Below are positions 11,723-22,060 of a DNA stretch of 64,000 bases, piece by piece (position 1 is the first letter of the stretch; each line of letters opens with the position of its first letter). This stretch comes from Selaginella tamariscina (Eukaryota; Streptophyta; Lycopodiopsida; Selaginellales; Selaginellaceae), in NCBI GenBank assembly GCA_003024785.1, contig PUQB01000329.1, positions 186,001-250,000 on the forward strand, written 5' to 3'. The position numbers and the translations under genes were made by a program. Below the pieces are notes generated by a model. The model was not told the origin of the DNA. It saw only the letters and a program-made list of their open reading frames with translations, and made no database searches.

Positions 11723-11888
11723 AGGTATAAATTTGTAATATCCTATATATAACTTATTTAATATATTCAATCACATTATATCACAATTATGCACATTTTT
11801 CTTTTCCTTATATTTATTAATTATATAAGTATAGCTTGGGGTTACCTTATAGTCGCACTTCTGATTACTTTACGTGTGTGTGTGTTAC

Positions 11889-12450
11889 CTTGAAGGAGGA
11901 CACCCCAGAATATAAGCTTGAGTGTCCTAATTAAGACTTTCTGTATAGCTGCCAATGGCTTGGGAATTCTCTGAAATCAGGAGCAACTCGGTAAGCTATA
12001 TTAGCGAGAGAGAGACCTTCAAAGCAAGGGCAACGGCAAAACCAACAGTGAAGAGGAAAAAAACAAGGTCGGCAAGTGTACATCCGTTCCCTGCATCATC
12101 AACTAAAACCATCGACGGCGCATAAAAAGTAAGCATCATTCAGAACCAAATAAACTATATATACATGTGTGTGTGTGGACATATTGCAAGAAGCTGTGCC
12201 GTGTCACACCTACCAATTATGAGACACGCACGCACGCACATACAGACACACGAATGCACGCACAGAGAGATATACACATGGTATACTACGCTAAGCACTT
12301 GCAGAGTCTGTGAACCGCAACTGCCACTAATGAGCATGTGCAGCTAAGTTGTAAGACACATATAAACACCAAAAAGAGGCACACGAACACACAGGGAGTG
12401 GTTGGGCATATGCAGAGAATTGTTAAACACATGCATGAATTCAACAAATA

Positions 12451-12485
<35 letters not shown>

Positions 12486-12594
12486 GTGCTCACAGCAATC
12501 GTAAGGCCACAGAAAACATCCAATGATGCAATGCGTCCTGGCTGCTCAACTAATGGGACGCCTCCTGTTTAGAATCCCCTTGAAATGGTTCCAT
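11889..12594 (-). CDS. N-terminal exons of an HGSNAT-like acetyltransferase (probable fragment)
   Basis: Three minus-strand exons. The first, 12594-12494, starts MEPFQGDSKQE. After a one-base shift it reads RIASLDVFCGLTIA and ends GCT|GTGAGC. The second, about 12112-12017, reads MVLVDDAGNGCTLADLV then FFLFTVGFAVALALK and ends AAG|GTCTCT. The third, 11970-11889, follows TTTCAG, reads RIPKPLAAIQKVLIRTLKL and ends CAAG|GTAAC. Exons two and three join in frame. The order RxASLDVFRGL, LVDDAG, WNGxTLADFV, transmembrane helix, LLRxLKL is that of the plant relatives of heparan-alpha-glucosaminide N-acetyltransferase, which are polytopic membrane proteins. Exon two has no AG acceptor just upstream. 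The rest of the protein (about 350 residues) is not seen, and aquaporin-like exons follow 167 bp downstream. It is therefore a truncated copy or a misassembled join. Confidence 0.6.
12450..12482. repeat. (CA)n microsatellite
   Basis: About 32 bases of CA, right after the first HGSNAT-like exon (minus-strand sense), inside its first intron. Confidence 0.9.
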
Positions 12595-12599
12595 TTTGG

Positions 12600-13160
12600 A
12601 TACCTCCTTGATCTTACATATTAATTTTGTGATTATCAGCTTGTTTCTCTGGATCCATAGCCTATGTGAAACCATGTATTAGTTCTATATTCACAATATA
12701 TTATAATACATATCAATAGACACAATATCTTTGTCAATACCAACATGTAATAATATACTTCTATGTTTGTGACATGCTAAGTTAGCATAAAGGTAGGTGA
12801 GAAAATGCAACATAAACCAATCAGTTAAAAGTTTAGCTTAACGCTAAGATGATGTAGGTGTGAAAGAGAAAAGAGTAACAATATGACGAAACAAACATAG
12901 TCCAAAAGAAAGACTATATACGGATGGCAATATCGTTGAGCATACCTTGTTTATAATGTAATTTTACTGTATATGCAACACATATTCTGCTGCTCCATTT
13001 CATAATAATCTTCTATATTGTTACATCTAGTAAAAAAATATTTATATAGTCAGTACAATATTTATTTAGCTTGTACCTAAAAAATTTGATTCTTTATTGA
13101 TGTATAATAATTATAAATATATAAGATATATCAGCTCTTGAATATATTAATCAAGTATTG
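12600..13160. other. AT-rich spacer between two minus-strand genes
   Basis: No coding signal. It separates the 3' end of the PPR gene (13398) from the 5' end of the HGSNAT-like exons (12594). Promoter sequence for the latter would lie here, but no convincing element was noticed. Confidence 0.4.
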
Positions 13161-13161
13161 G

Positions 13162-13162
<1 letters not shown>

Positions 13163-13223
<61 letters not shown>

Positions 13224-13225
13224 AC

Positions 13226-13262
<37 letters not shown>
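13163..13262. repeat. Palindromic compound microsatellite
   Basis: (CT)n, then (CA)n, the centre CACGTG at 13224-13229, then (TG)n and (AG)n. The right half is the reverse complement of the left, so about 80 of the 100 bases can fold into one hairpin or cruciform. It lies about 135 bp beyond the PPR stop. Confidence 0.9.
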
Positions 13263-13397
13263 GAGGGTTACCATTACATTGTATATTACAATATGCTTAC
13301 CTTGAAGGAAAACGGTTTGACAAAATTGTGGATGTTGTAAACATAAACTTAATCGGCCCTCTTTCCTTCATGTATTAAACCCTTTGTTAAACCCTCC

Positions 13398-15787
13398 TCA
13401 TAAAAAAGCCTTAGCCTCTTCAAACCTCTGTACATTGTACAGCCCCTCGATAATAATCCGGTATGTCGTACTATCCGGCTTGCATCCGTACGAGTTTAAC
13501 AGCTTAAATAGCTCCAAAGCATCATCCAACCTGTTGCTAATTTACACAATTAAATATAACTAGAACAACTTTGATTAAACTGTAGTTGTAGCTCTGTAGC
13601 TGTAGCATATATATGCAAATACACGTTAACAGCCTCAAAGTTGTCACCTATACATTTATGATACGTGTGTATATACATATTATGCGTACCTGTTGGTAAT
13701 ATCCGGGAAATTTCCACATTCTACCATCTGAAGAAGCCTACTGTAAAATATGTCTATGCTATACACTATGCATAGTTAATTTACCCATATACAATGTGGA
13801 TTAGTATACGACTTAATCATATCTCATATATGTAAAAATGCAAAATATGTAAGTAAATACATGCTCTCCTAGTACATATATAGTTTATATAAGTAACATG
13901 TATATATACGTACACATATACGAACCTTTTCTTTGTCTCAACGAGTAATTTGTAGCCGATTTCAGGCCAACCAGCCTTACAAATGCCGTGGATAAGTGTT
14001 GTGAATGCTATGACGTCGGTTTTCGATCCGAGAAGTGATCATTTAAACAAAGAAGTCATATGCCTCGTCCAGTTTCTCGATCGCACATAATCTCGCTATG
14101 ATTGTTTGTAGCTCACCACGTTGGGTTCACAGGCCATCAGAAGCATCTCTGTGTAAGCATATACATATGTATATACAATTACATTCATAATTATGCGCAT
14201 GTACGCATAGCTGTGCATACATATCCTCTTTTCCGCATATATCTATCTCTCTTTTTTTCTTGGGGGCCGGAGGGACGGGGGGTATTTTGTGTGTTATGCT
14301 GTACTTAACACAGCAAAGAGATGTATAGAAATATTCAAAGGCTAAAGATGTATATATCTGTGTTTATGTTTATATACATATGGTCTATGTGTATATATAC
14401 CAATTATTTCATGATTATTGCATTGTCTGCTCACTGATACATATACAGCAGAAACCAAGGATACACACACGTACCTTGAAAGAGATCAAGCACCTTGTCG
14501 AGCTTGCCAGATTTGGCAAGAGAGTTCAGCACCATGTTACAGTTGACAACGTTAGGCCGAATGCAGTGTTCTTCATCTCATCAAGGAACTCTCGAGCTCT
14601 TTGTGCCTTACAGAGTCCATCGATCACTGCTCCAAATGTAAACTTGTTCGGTGTACACGTCTTCTTCATTTCCTAATCAGTACCCACACTTATATCAAAC
14701 TGCTCATATCTTCACATGCGTGTTCTGTAAATCCATTCAGTTATCATATTGTGTATCTGTGCATGTATATGTGTATATATATTCTTGATTACCTTGAAAT
14801 ACTCGAGTGCTTCATTGAGTCTCCATGGCGGGGAGAAGGTATTGTGAGCTCGGATATGTGCAGGAATACCCATCTCGGTATCTCCTTGATAAGTAGGATA
14901 GCTTGATCAATCTCCTTAGCCGAACAGAAACCGGAGATTAGTGTAGAATAAGTGAAAGAGTCCGGTGTGCATTGAGCTAGAAACTCGGCCTTGAACATGG
15001 CATATGCTTCGAAACGGACCTATATACTGTCTATTTAGCTTAGACGTCCGCACGCACACACACACACATATACACACTCGTATGCAAACATATCTACCTG
15101 TGTACTCTCTCTCTCTCTCTGCGTGCGTGTGAAATCGTAGTTTAAATCATCATGTCTTATATATATTGATTCACACATATACATACAACTTGATACAAGT
15201 ATGTATACCAATCTATCAACCCATGTATAGTGCATCAATATCCATGTAAGGAGATATCATACACATGCATATCTTCCCTCACTCCCCTGCATGTATTATG
15301 TATATAACCCTTTCACAAAGACAGACATACATGCATGCATGCATCTATCTGCATATACACACATATCCAGTAGTAGTATACATGCGATACATTTACACAT
15401 GGCCACCCACAAATGTATAAACAGACATTTTTAATGTAAAAGCCCTCATTTGTATCCACACACACACTGTATATTCATATATTAGTGCACTCTGATATAT
15501 ACACCATAGTATACCTGTATAATGGTCTTCTCATAAGATACACACGCACACACATAACATTCCATGGAGAAGACTGTATCATGCTGATAATTCGGCTGTG
15601 CAGAAGTCGGCATTTAAAACTCTGTGGCGGGGAACCCAAGGAGGACAACACACAGCTCGGACGTTTTGTTTCAAATAGGTTGACCATTGCATCGACAGAA
15701 CCGTCTTCACGGTGGCCTGGCCGGGATTTCCGTTCTCCGTGTGGCAATGCGCAGAGATCGAGCTCCCCTCCTCCAGAATGCCGCCAT
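13398..15787 (-). CDS. P-class pentatricopeptide repeat (PPR) protein gene with at least six introns
   Basis: The start is ATG at 15787, giving MAAFWRRGARSLRIATRRT, Arg-rich without acidic residues, like a mitochondrial or plastid presequence. PPR repeats then appear in separate blocks, each with good splice sites. Block 15000-14793 contains TPDSFTYSTLISGFCSA. Block about 14670-14475 contains TPNKFTFGAVIDGLCKA and ends CAAG|GTACGTG. Block 14148-13926 contains CEPNVVSYK and IARLCAIEKLDEAYDFF. Block about 13735-13695 contains LLQMVECGNFPDITN. Block about 13538-13398 contains CKPDSTTYRIIIEGLYN. Such proteins bind organellar RNA base by base. One-base shifts fall inside four blocks while motif and splice sites stay intact, so consensus error is as likely as decay. 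No DYW or E domain was seen. Introns hold microsatellites and AT-rich DNA. Confidence 0.75.
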
Positions 15788-15803
15788 ACCTACTTCTTCT
15801 TCA

Positions 15804-15820
15804 TAAACCCTAAACCCTAA
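15804..15820 (-). promoter_or_regulatory. Double telo-box and tiny upstream ORF before the PPR gene
   Basis: In the gene's sense the sequence reads TTAGGGTTTAGGGTTTATG. Two telo-box units (AAACCCTAA on the + strand) sit 17-33 bases before the PPR start. Telo-boxes near the transcription start are known in plant genes for translation and organelle biogenesis. The ATG at 15803 opens a four-codon frame (MKKK, stop TAG) ending two bases before the PPR ATG, which could lower its translation. Confidence 0.55.
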
Positions 15821-15829
15821 GACCAATAA

Positions 15830-16620
15830 GCCCCAACCCTAATTCGACACGTGCAATTTCAGAATCTTTTTATTTTAAAATTATAGGTTATCTAATTTAA
15901 TTTAAAACATTATATTAAATACATTAGAATCACTTTGAAGGCTATATTAAATATTAGATTATATATTTTGTTTTACTAAAATCAATTAAATCTAGAAATA
16001 TTTTATTTTTATCTTTAGAATCAATAATGAGATCCCATAATTTATATGTTAAAATTAAATTATATTAAATTTATAAACTTTTATGTGATATTAATAATCG
16101 TTAATATTGTTACGTAGTTTACGTAGTTACTGTATCTATTTGAAAGATACTTTAAAATTTCGTTTACAGAAACACACACACACACAGTGTGTCATGAGCA
16201 AGGATGTCATGAACGCTTAAGACAAGAAGGTGGTGTGTATACACAAGGTATGACTAAACTGTATAAAAGAATAGAAAATCTTCATATTCCCCTTAGTACA
16301 ATTTCTTTCTCTCTCTCTACTGTAAATAATACAGATGGTTTCTCCCTGAAAGATTATGTTTAGCTTAACTAATATAATGAGTGAGAGCTCCTGCGTGCGT
16401 GTGTAGAAACATTGCATATCTTACAAACACTATTTAACCATTTACACCTTAAAATTTAGTCTTTAAGAATAATGTCCAGGCAAATCACGCTTACTACGCA
16501 CACAGGTGTATATATTAATTATCTCCTGTGTGTCATCAGGTACTTGCTAGCACCTTCTCGCAGAATTTATATATATATATACACCCCACTGTTTATATGT
16601 ACACATACACACACGCACTT
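15830..16620. other. AT-rich intergenic spacer
   Basis: Between the divergent PPR (-) and ARM-repeat (+) genes. It holds a short (CA)n near 16170 and a (TA)n near 16570, but no coding signal. Any shared divergent promoter would be here. Confidence 0.4.
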
Positions 16621-16633
16621 AGCTGTTTCCATA

Positions 16634-17390
16634 ATGGCTGATACAGATGATGATGATCAGGAACTTGCACCACTGACAATAGTCACTCTACGGCTGGCGA
16701 TTCTGGAGAAGGCAGCAAGAGGTGTTGGCATTTGTCTGGGCCACAGTAGGGCAGTTCTTCTACGACGTCTACTCCAGGTGTCTCAAAGGGAGCGTGTTCG
16801 ACGGCCTCCATCTCGACCTGGTTAGCTAAGTCAAACAGCCAGCTCCGCGGTGCTCTCACGCTGTCTAAGTTTGTTCAAGAAGCTTTCTCGAGGACACACT
16901 GAGGAAAGCCGGCACCACACACGGCGTCATGGAGATGTGCACCTGGAGAAGCAAGCATGAGAAGGAAATCAAGAGTGCAGCTGCAAGATACTCGGTATAT
17001 TCTCTCTCTCACACACACACGCACGCACGCATGCCCTTGTGAACCACAACACGAATAGCTTTCGGGTGATGGCGATCGCCCGGGCATTGGAAAGCATAAC
17101 AACGCTCCTGACGGGGAACGAGGAGCTCAAGCTGGACGGGCTGAGAATTCTTAAGAGCCTCGCAAACGACCGGCAAGAACTGCGTCCAGATAGGGAACAC
17201 CAGGGGACTCTTGTCAATCCTCATCACCAGGGGACTCTTGTCACTCCAGCTGCTGGCAAGGCTGGTGTCTACAACAGCGGATCTAAAGCACAGAATCGTT
17301 AAGATTGTCTTCACACTGAGCAACCTGAGAGACAGAGTGGCTCGTACCTGGTTTTCCGAGAACTCTCCATAGATATCTCGCACTGGACGA
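16634..17390 (+). CDS. ARM-repeat family protein (partial model)
   Basis: ATG at 16634 begins MADTDDDDQELAPLTIV then TLRLAILEKAARGVG. This matches from memory the N-terminus of a plant family of large armadillo-repeat proteins (the Arabidopsis At4g14280/At5g18980 type), where an acidic start is followed by LRLAVLEKAA and a hydrophobic stretch. Further coding pieces follow: QFFYDVYSRCLKGSVFDGL (near 16755), then, after a presumed intron with (CA)n near 17010-17030, ALESITTLLTGNEELKLDG and LRILKSLANDRQELR (17060-17190). The latter is a good ARM helix pair. A third piece, IVFTLSNLRDRVARTWFSE, is at about 17300-17360. Stops and shifts interrupt it, and the 3' part normally expected is missing. 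It is either a truncated gene or a model broken by indels. No function is known for the family that I can vouch for. Confidence 0.5.
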
Positions 17391-17399
17391 ATGCATAAT

Positions 17400-17920
17400 G
17401 CATAGACAGCAAATGTATATATACCTGTGTGAGCCTATAAAGACATAGATAATAAAATTGAGTTTTACTATAGTTTTATAAATAAAGAATAGCATGCAAC
17501 GTACATTCCAAGAGGATCCTAAGTATATTTTAAGGAATCTACTCAAATGGTAATTGTTCAGGTTTCAGTGGATAAACTAACGGCATAAAAGAGTATACGC
17601 CGGCAAGTTTGTACGTCCTTTAAACATAGCTCACGTTCAAGTTGAGAACGGGTTGCACTTAGTACTGCCTAATAAATAACAATCGTATTGGACTCCAAAA
17701 TGAAATATTGAAAACCAAAATTAACTTGTAACATATATTTGAATACTAACTTTCTAAGTAGGCACATGTACCAAAACTTCCCATGGTATATTCATTGTTT
17801 CCGGCTCATTATTGTTTTCCAACATAAGTATCAACTTTAACAAGTCTCCTTATTGAATTGATAAGCATAACGAAGACTGCCAATCTCATACCCTTGATCG
17901 AGAGATCCAATTAATCAATT
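17400..17920. other. Intergenic spacer, nothing recognised
   Basis: AT-rich DNA after the ARM-repeat gene and before the first tandem unit. Neither strand shows a credible frame or repeat relation that I could detect. Confidence 0.4.
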
Positions 17921-19055
17921 CTCGAACATAAATAACGTTACAAAAATTTTAAGTTTAAAGAGTTAGTAATCAAATGCATAAATGTGTGCCAAAAAACACC
18001 TTCACTGTGTAAGTCCTTTTATATTTAATAAATAAAAAATGCAAATGTATATTTCGAACACTTTCATTTATGATAAATGCCATTGAAATACTCATCTACC
18101 CTAAGACTACACCTGATAAGAATGTAATATTAAATCTATGTACTGCCGTAGGTTATCATCCCATCTCCTCATGTTCATATATGAAATAACTCTATAATTA
18201 AGTTAGCTGAACTAACTAACTTGAACATAGAGTGCATATTTATAACTGAGGTTTCACATTATATGTATACAAATCAAGGATTTGAATTAATAAACTGTTC
18301 AACCTAACATTACAACTAGCATCATCAAAATCTTGTAAACATCATACAATATTTAAATTACATTATCAACTTTGAACACTTTGATTAACACATTAGTTAT
18401 ATGTTAATACTCAACTTTTTATTGTATTAAAAGTCCAATACCATAGCCTATTTCTTAAATTACACTATAAAACATGTGCTATAGCAAGAATTCATTTTGC
18501 ACTTTATATTAGAATGTAATGTTCATTCTTATGTTTGAATATGCCTTTTTTTCCGAAATCAAAGATGCACATTTAAATATAAGTCTTTCTATTAAATACT
18601 ATTGCCGAAACTGATATTGAATCTTGTCTTAAGTCAAAACTCAACATATGCTGTCATGTTTTTAAATCTAATTTTATACACCTTAAATAAAAAGAAAATT
18701 TTTCATTAATGTGTAAACTTAAAATATCACATGTTCCATTTCACAAAACTTAATTTATAAGCCAAAACAAACTAATTTGCCATGTCTTGTGGAAGTGTAT
18801 GGTAAAATACATAAGCAAACATAAGGTAAAGTAACCTAGATGAATGTGAAATAAAGTAACATGGGCAAATGTAACGTGAAGTAACCCTGACATGTAATAT
18901 GAAAGTTGCCTTTTGCGTGTTACCAACTCTCTTCGCAAAAGTTAGATGTGTTAGCCAAAAGTGATAGAGTATTTTAAAAATTTAGAACTAGTTAAACACT
19001 AAAACACAATACAACTTAAGGCAGTATTGACTGTAGAGAATAGTCTCTAATACCA

Positions 19056-19973
19056 TTGTTAGAGTTTGGGCCAGCACATGGTAATATATCTGACTGTCAA
19101 GTGGTCATCTGGCGTCGACACCCTATGTGAGTAACCCTAAGTCTTTTAAAATAATCTCAAGTGTCAAAATTTTAACTTAGAGGCCTAACACATGGCAACC
19201 GTGGCCGCCAAGTGGCCTTCCGACGTTAATTCCATGTGTGAACAACGTTAAGTCTTCTAAGATGACCCCAAAAGTCTGACTCAGATGCTTAGTTAAACAA
19301 AAGACTTAGAGTCCTAACTAAGTCCCCTATAATGACCATATCTCAAGTAGACTTTAGGATCATATTCCAGTAACCTAGACATGCTCATGCCCTAAACCCA
19401 CAAAGGAGATGTGTCTCACATCATAACTAAGGCATCGTCACTTACCCTTTAAGGAATCACCCTTATTCGGAAGTACAACCCCTTTAGAGCGACAAGGGGT
19501 ACCCTAAACCATGACTAACCCCTAAGGGTTGGCTAAGTCATATCCTAAACCTAGGGCTAGTACTTAGTGAGGACATGAGTGTGCGTCGTATGTGGACATG
19601 AGTGTTCTGCTAAGCAAACTCCCTAAAGCTAGGTTTGGATAACTCTAAGTACATGACATTGCGAGTGCTTCACAAAAGGGTTCATGCTATCAAGCTTAGG
19701 TTGTTCAACCCCTGGTTTCTAAGGAGAACACTCCCCTAGCCAAGTGTGCCAAAACACACCTAGTTACGAGACCTAACCTCCTTGAGCAGATGCCCAAAGC
19801 CTAGCACCCTAGCACGAGCACAAGCATGCATGTTTGCTAGAGTATCCAACCCCTTGGCGATAAACTCATGACACAACCCCAAAGGGTGTGCCTCGAGCAT
19901 TGTATTGTGTGACGTCCAACCCAGTGTCACATCTTCATATGACGCCATAGCCCCTTAGATTCAAGAGTTGCAC
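19056..19973 (+). repeat. Dispersed repeat family A, copy 2 (first part)
   Basis: Starts TGTTAGAGTTTGGGCC and follows copy 1 to AACGTGG at 19973, where foreign DNA begins. It resumes at 26652 after the chromovirus. A short internal duplication of its first 100 bases is visible: two starts, near 19060 and 19167. Confidence 0.7.
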
Positions 19974-20336
19974 CAAGTGCCACAAACGTGGAGGGAATAA
20001 GGGGAAGGAGATTCCCAAGGATATTTCTGAAATAGTTTCGGAGGCAACTGTAGTTTTTGTTGCTACCAACAAGGCAAGCTCAATCACCAAATGAAGGCAT
20101 GGGACGTGTTCCGATGACATGGCAGCCATGGTTCAACCGTGGAGCGGCAAGGCACTCACCATGAGGCAAAGGTATGTTTGCATGAGGAGGATATCCTATG
20201 CATCAAGCAAGTGTGGGAGCGAGTCATTGCTATGAATCTACGATAAAAGAAATGGCAACGGAGTTTATGAAGTCAAGGATATTCACGGATGGTGGTAAGC
20301 GTCGGAAATCCTTCAAATAGGAGGAAGTGCCCATGC
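19974..20336 (+). pseudogene. Fragment of the family B third ORF
   Basis: The + strand of this 363-bp piece matches the minus strand of 28480-28840. Shared text includes NKGKEIP, GKRRKSFRQEEVPM-like sequence and a Gly/Arg-rich middle. Stops and shifts abound. It sits in family A between AACGTGG and CTCCTAAATGCC, with no element ends. It looks like filler DNA, for example from break repair. The chromovirus is inserted at its right edge, and the site CATGC lies within its last codons. Confidence 0.7.
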
Positions 20337-20565
20337 TGTCACGACCCGATACAGAATACAGGATTCCGGATACAGGACATGGGTTGCAGGACTTTCCTAC
20401 AGGATTCCGGATACAGGATATGGGTTGCAGGATTTCCTACAGGATATTCCTACCAGGATTCCGGACACAGGATTCGGTTGCAGGATATTCCTACAGATAT
20501 TCCTACAGGATATGCCACAGGATATGCCTAGAGGATAAGGGACATGTGGACTCATCTTAGCCTCT

Positions 20566-20615
20566 GCATGCATGCAATCACTTTTGCATGCATGCAACCA
20601 CTTTTGCATGCATGC
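20566..20615 (+). promoter_or_regulatory. Three RY-type boxes in the chromovirus promoter
   Basis: GCATGCATGC occurs at 20566-20575, 20586-20595 and 20606-20615, spaced exactly 20 bp (about two helical turns) and 27-75 bp before the TATA box. CATGCA is the RY element bound by plant B3 factors of the ABI3/FUS3/LEC2 type. All three are unchanged in the 3' LTR (26224-26273). Control by such a factor is inference. Confidence 0.7.
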
Positions 20616-20641
20616 CTAGATTAGCTCTTGGAGTTGTGAGC

Positions 20642-20684
20642 ATAAAAGCTCCGACCTAATTGTTGTACAATCAGTTACTATCAA
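20642..20684 (+). promoter_or_regulatory. Chromovirus TATA box and predicted mRNA start
   Basis: ATAAAAG at 20642-20648. A start about 30 bases downstream, at or near C20672, would make the transcript begin CAGTTACTATCAA. That is exactly the sequence complementary to the primer-binding site after the LTR. The coincidence supports both calls. Confidence 0.75.
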
Positions 20685-20985
20685 CACCAGTCTTACTACG
20701 ATCAATCTTGTCTTGTCTTGTTTCTGTCCTGTCCTGTCTCGCTCCTTTTCCTGTCCTGTTCCTGGATCCTGTCCTGCTCCGGATCCTGTCCTGTTCCTGT
20801 TTGCTCCGGATCCTATCCTGTGCTTTCCTGTCTTGCTCCCGGATCCTATCCTGATCCTGTCTTGCTCCTAGATCCGTCCTGTTCCTATTCCTAGTTCCTG
20901 TCCTGCTCTCGGTCCTGTTCCTGAGTCAAGCCTTCATGTCCTTGGAATCCTGTTCTCTTCCTGGTTCCTGGATCGTGGCTTGACA

Positions 20986-21000
20986 GTTTGATAGTAACTG
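20986..21000 (+). other. Self-complementary primer-binding site
   Basis: TTGATAGTAACTG (20988-21000), two bases after the 5' LTR, is the reverse complement of 20672-20684 in the LTR. There is no resemblance to a tRNA 3' end. This is the Tf1/sushi arrangement, in which the folded mRNA 5' end primes minus-strand DNA. Confidence 0.8.
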
Positions 21001-21076
21001 CTTCATAGTTCTCCGTTTTCCAGCTACCTTTTTCTTGATTCTTTCCTTCATTTTCCTCCTTTTTTTTTCCTAGATC

Positions 21077-22060
21077 ATGGCTGATTTTGAGCGTTTCAAC
21101 ACGAGCACCAAATGCTACTTCATGAGCTGGCCACTTTGCGCCAAGTGGTCACCGACCTGCAAGGTTCCACCACTGCGGCACATGCAGCTGCTGATGCATC
21201 CTCCAAGGCTGCTGCGCAGGCTCTCTCCCAGGCATCGGTGGTTCCCTCTTCATCAAACTTTTCTTCGGAGCCGAAGGTTAGCATGCCAGAGAAGTTCAGT
21301 GGTAATCGTGCCGATTTCCAAGGTTTCCTGAATCAGATCCGGCTCTTGATCCGTATGCAACCACGGCGCTACTCGACTGATGCTCAAAAGGTGGGTCTTT
21401 TGGCATCCTTACTAAGTGGATCTCCACGGGCTTGGGTTGCCCCCTTGCTGGAGCGTGACGATCCATTGATGGAAGACTTTGAAGGTTTCGTGGCTGCCTT
21501 TGAAGCCTGTTTTGGAGATCCTGATAAGTACCGTTCTGCATGCACGAAGTTACGGAAGCTCACTCAAGGATCCCGACCAGCTTCCGTCTATGCATCCGAA
21601 TTTCAGCAACTTTGCACGAACATTCCATGGGACGAGACTGCATTGATCGAACACTTCCGTTTTGGGTTGAGGGACGACGTGAAGGACCTTCTCCTTACGT
21701 TACCGGATGCCCAAACATTAGCGGAGATCATGCAACAAGCTGTTCGTTGCGACAACCGTTTGTTCGAGCGTCGTCAGGAAAGATCCCGTCAACAGTTCCT
21801 GCAAACCAATCCTGCAGCTGTGGTACATGTTCCTGCACCACCTTCTGGAGTAGTTCCTATGGAGGTTGAGAAATCCAAGCGTGGCTCTCTTTCCGCTGCT
21901 GAGAAGCAACGTCGTCGCAGTGAGAACCTGTGCTTGTATTGTGGTGGAGCAGGACACAAGGTGGCAGATTGTCCTATTAAAGCCAGGAACTTCAAGACGC
22001 GTGAAGTTGAAGCTGAAGTTCAGTCGGAAAACTCCAATGTCCACTTCGTCTAGGAGCCGC
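21077..22060 (+). CDS. gag: Chromovirus Gag
   Basis: Two ATGs compete. 21077 gives MADFERFNTST and, after one indel at about 21105, runs into the long frame that opens at 21112 (LLHELATLRQVVTDLQG). I take 21077 as the true start because the protein continues smoothly. Middle region: PEKFSGNRADFQGFLNQ, then SLLSGSPRAWVAPLLE, the retrotransposon Gag (capsid-like) domain. C-terminus: a single CCHC zinc knuckle, CLYCGGAGHKVADC (about 21931-21972). Gag packages element RNA into particles. The frame meets a stop at 22051. A one-base shift there would join it directly to protease, so the element probably has one gag-pol frame. Confidence 0.85.

Larger units (their letters stand above)
20337..20985 (+). 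repeat. Chromovirus 5' LTR
   Basis: TG...CA ends. U3 opens with about three tandem units of 45-50 bp (blocks GATTCCGGATACAGGA and GGGTTGCAGGA, 20360-20500). Then come three GCATGCATGC boxes and a TATA box. R/U5 is rich in CCTGTCCTGTTCCTGGATCC-type short repeats. Confidence 0.95.

Noticed and set aside
20986..21010. tRNA-Met primer site after the chromovirus LTR
   Set aside because: The expected TGGTATCAGAGC-type sequence is absent, while the self-complementary 13-mer explains the site.
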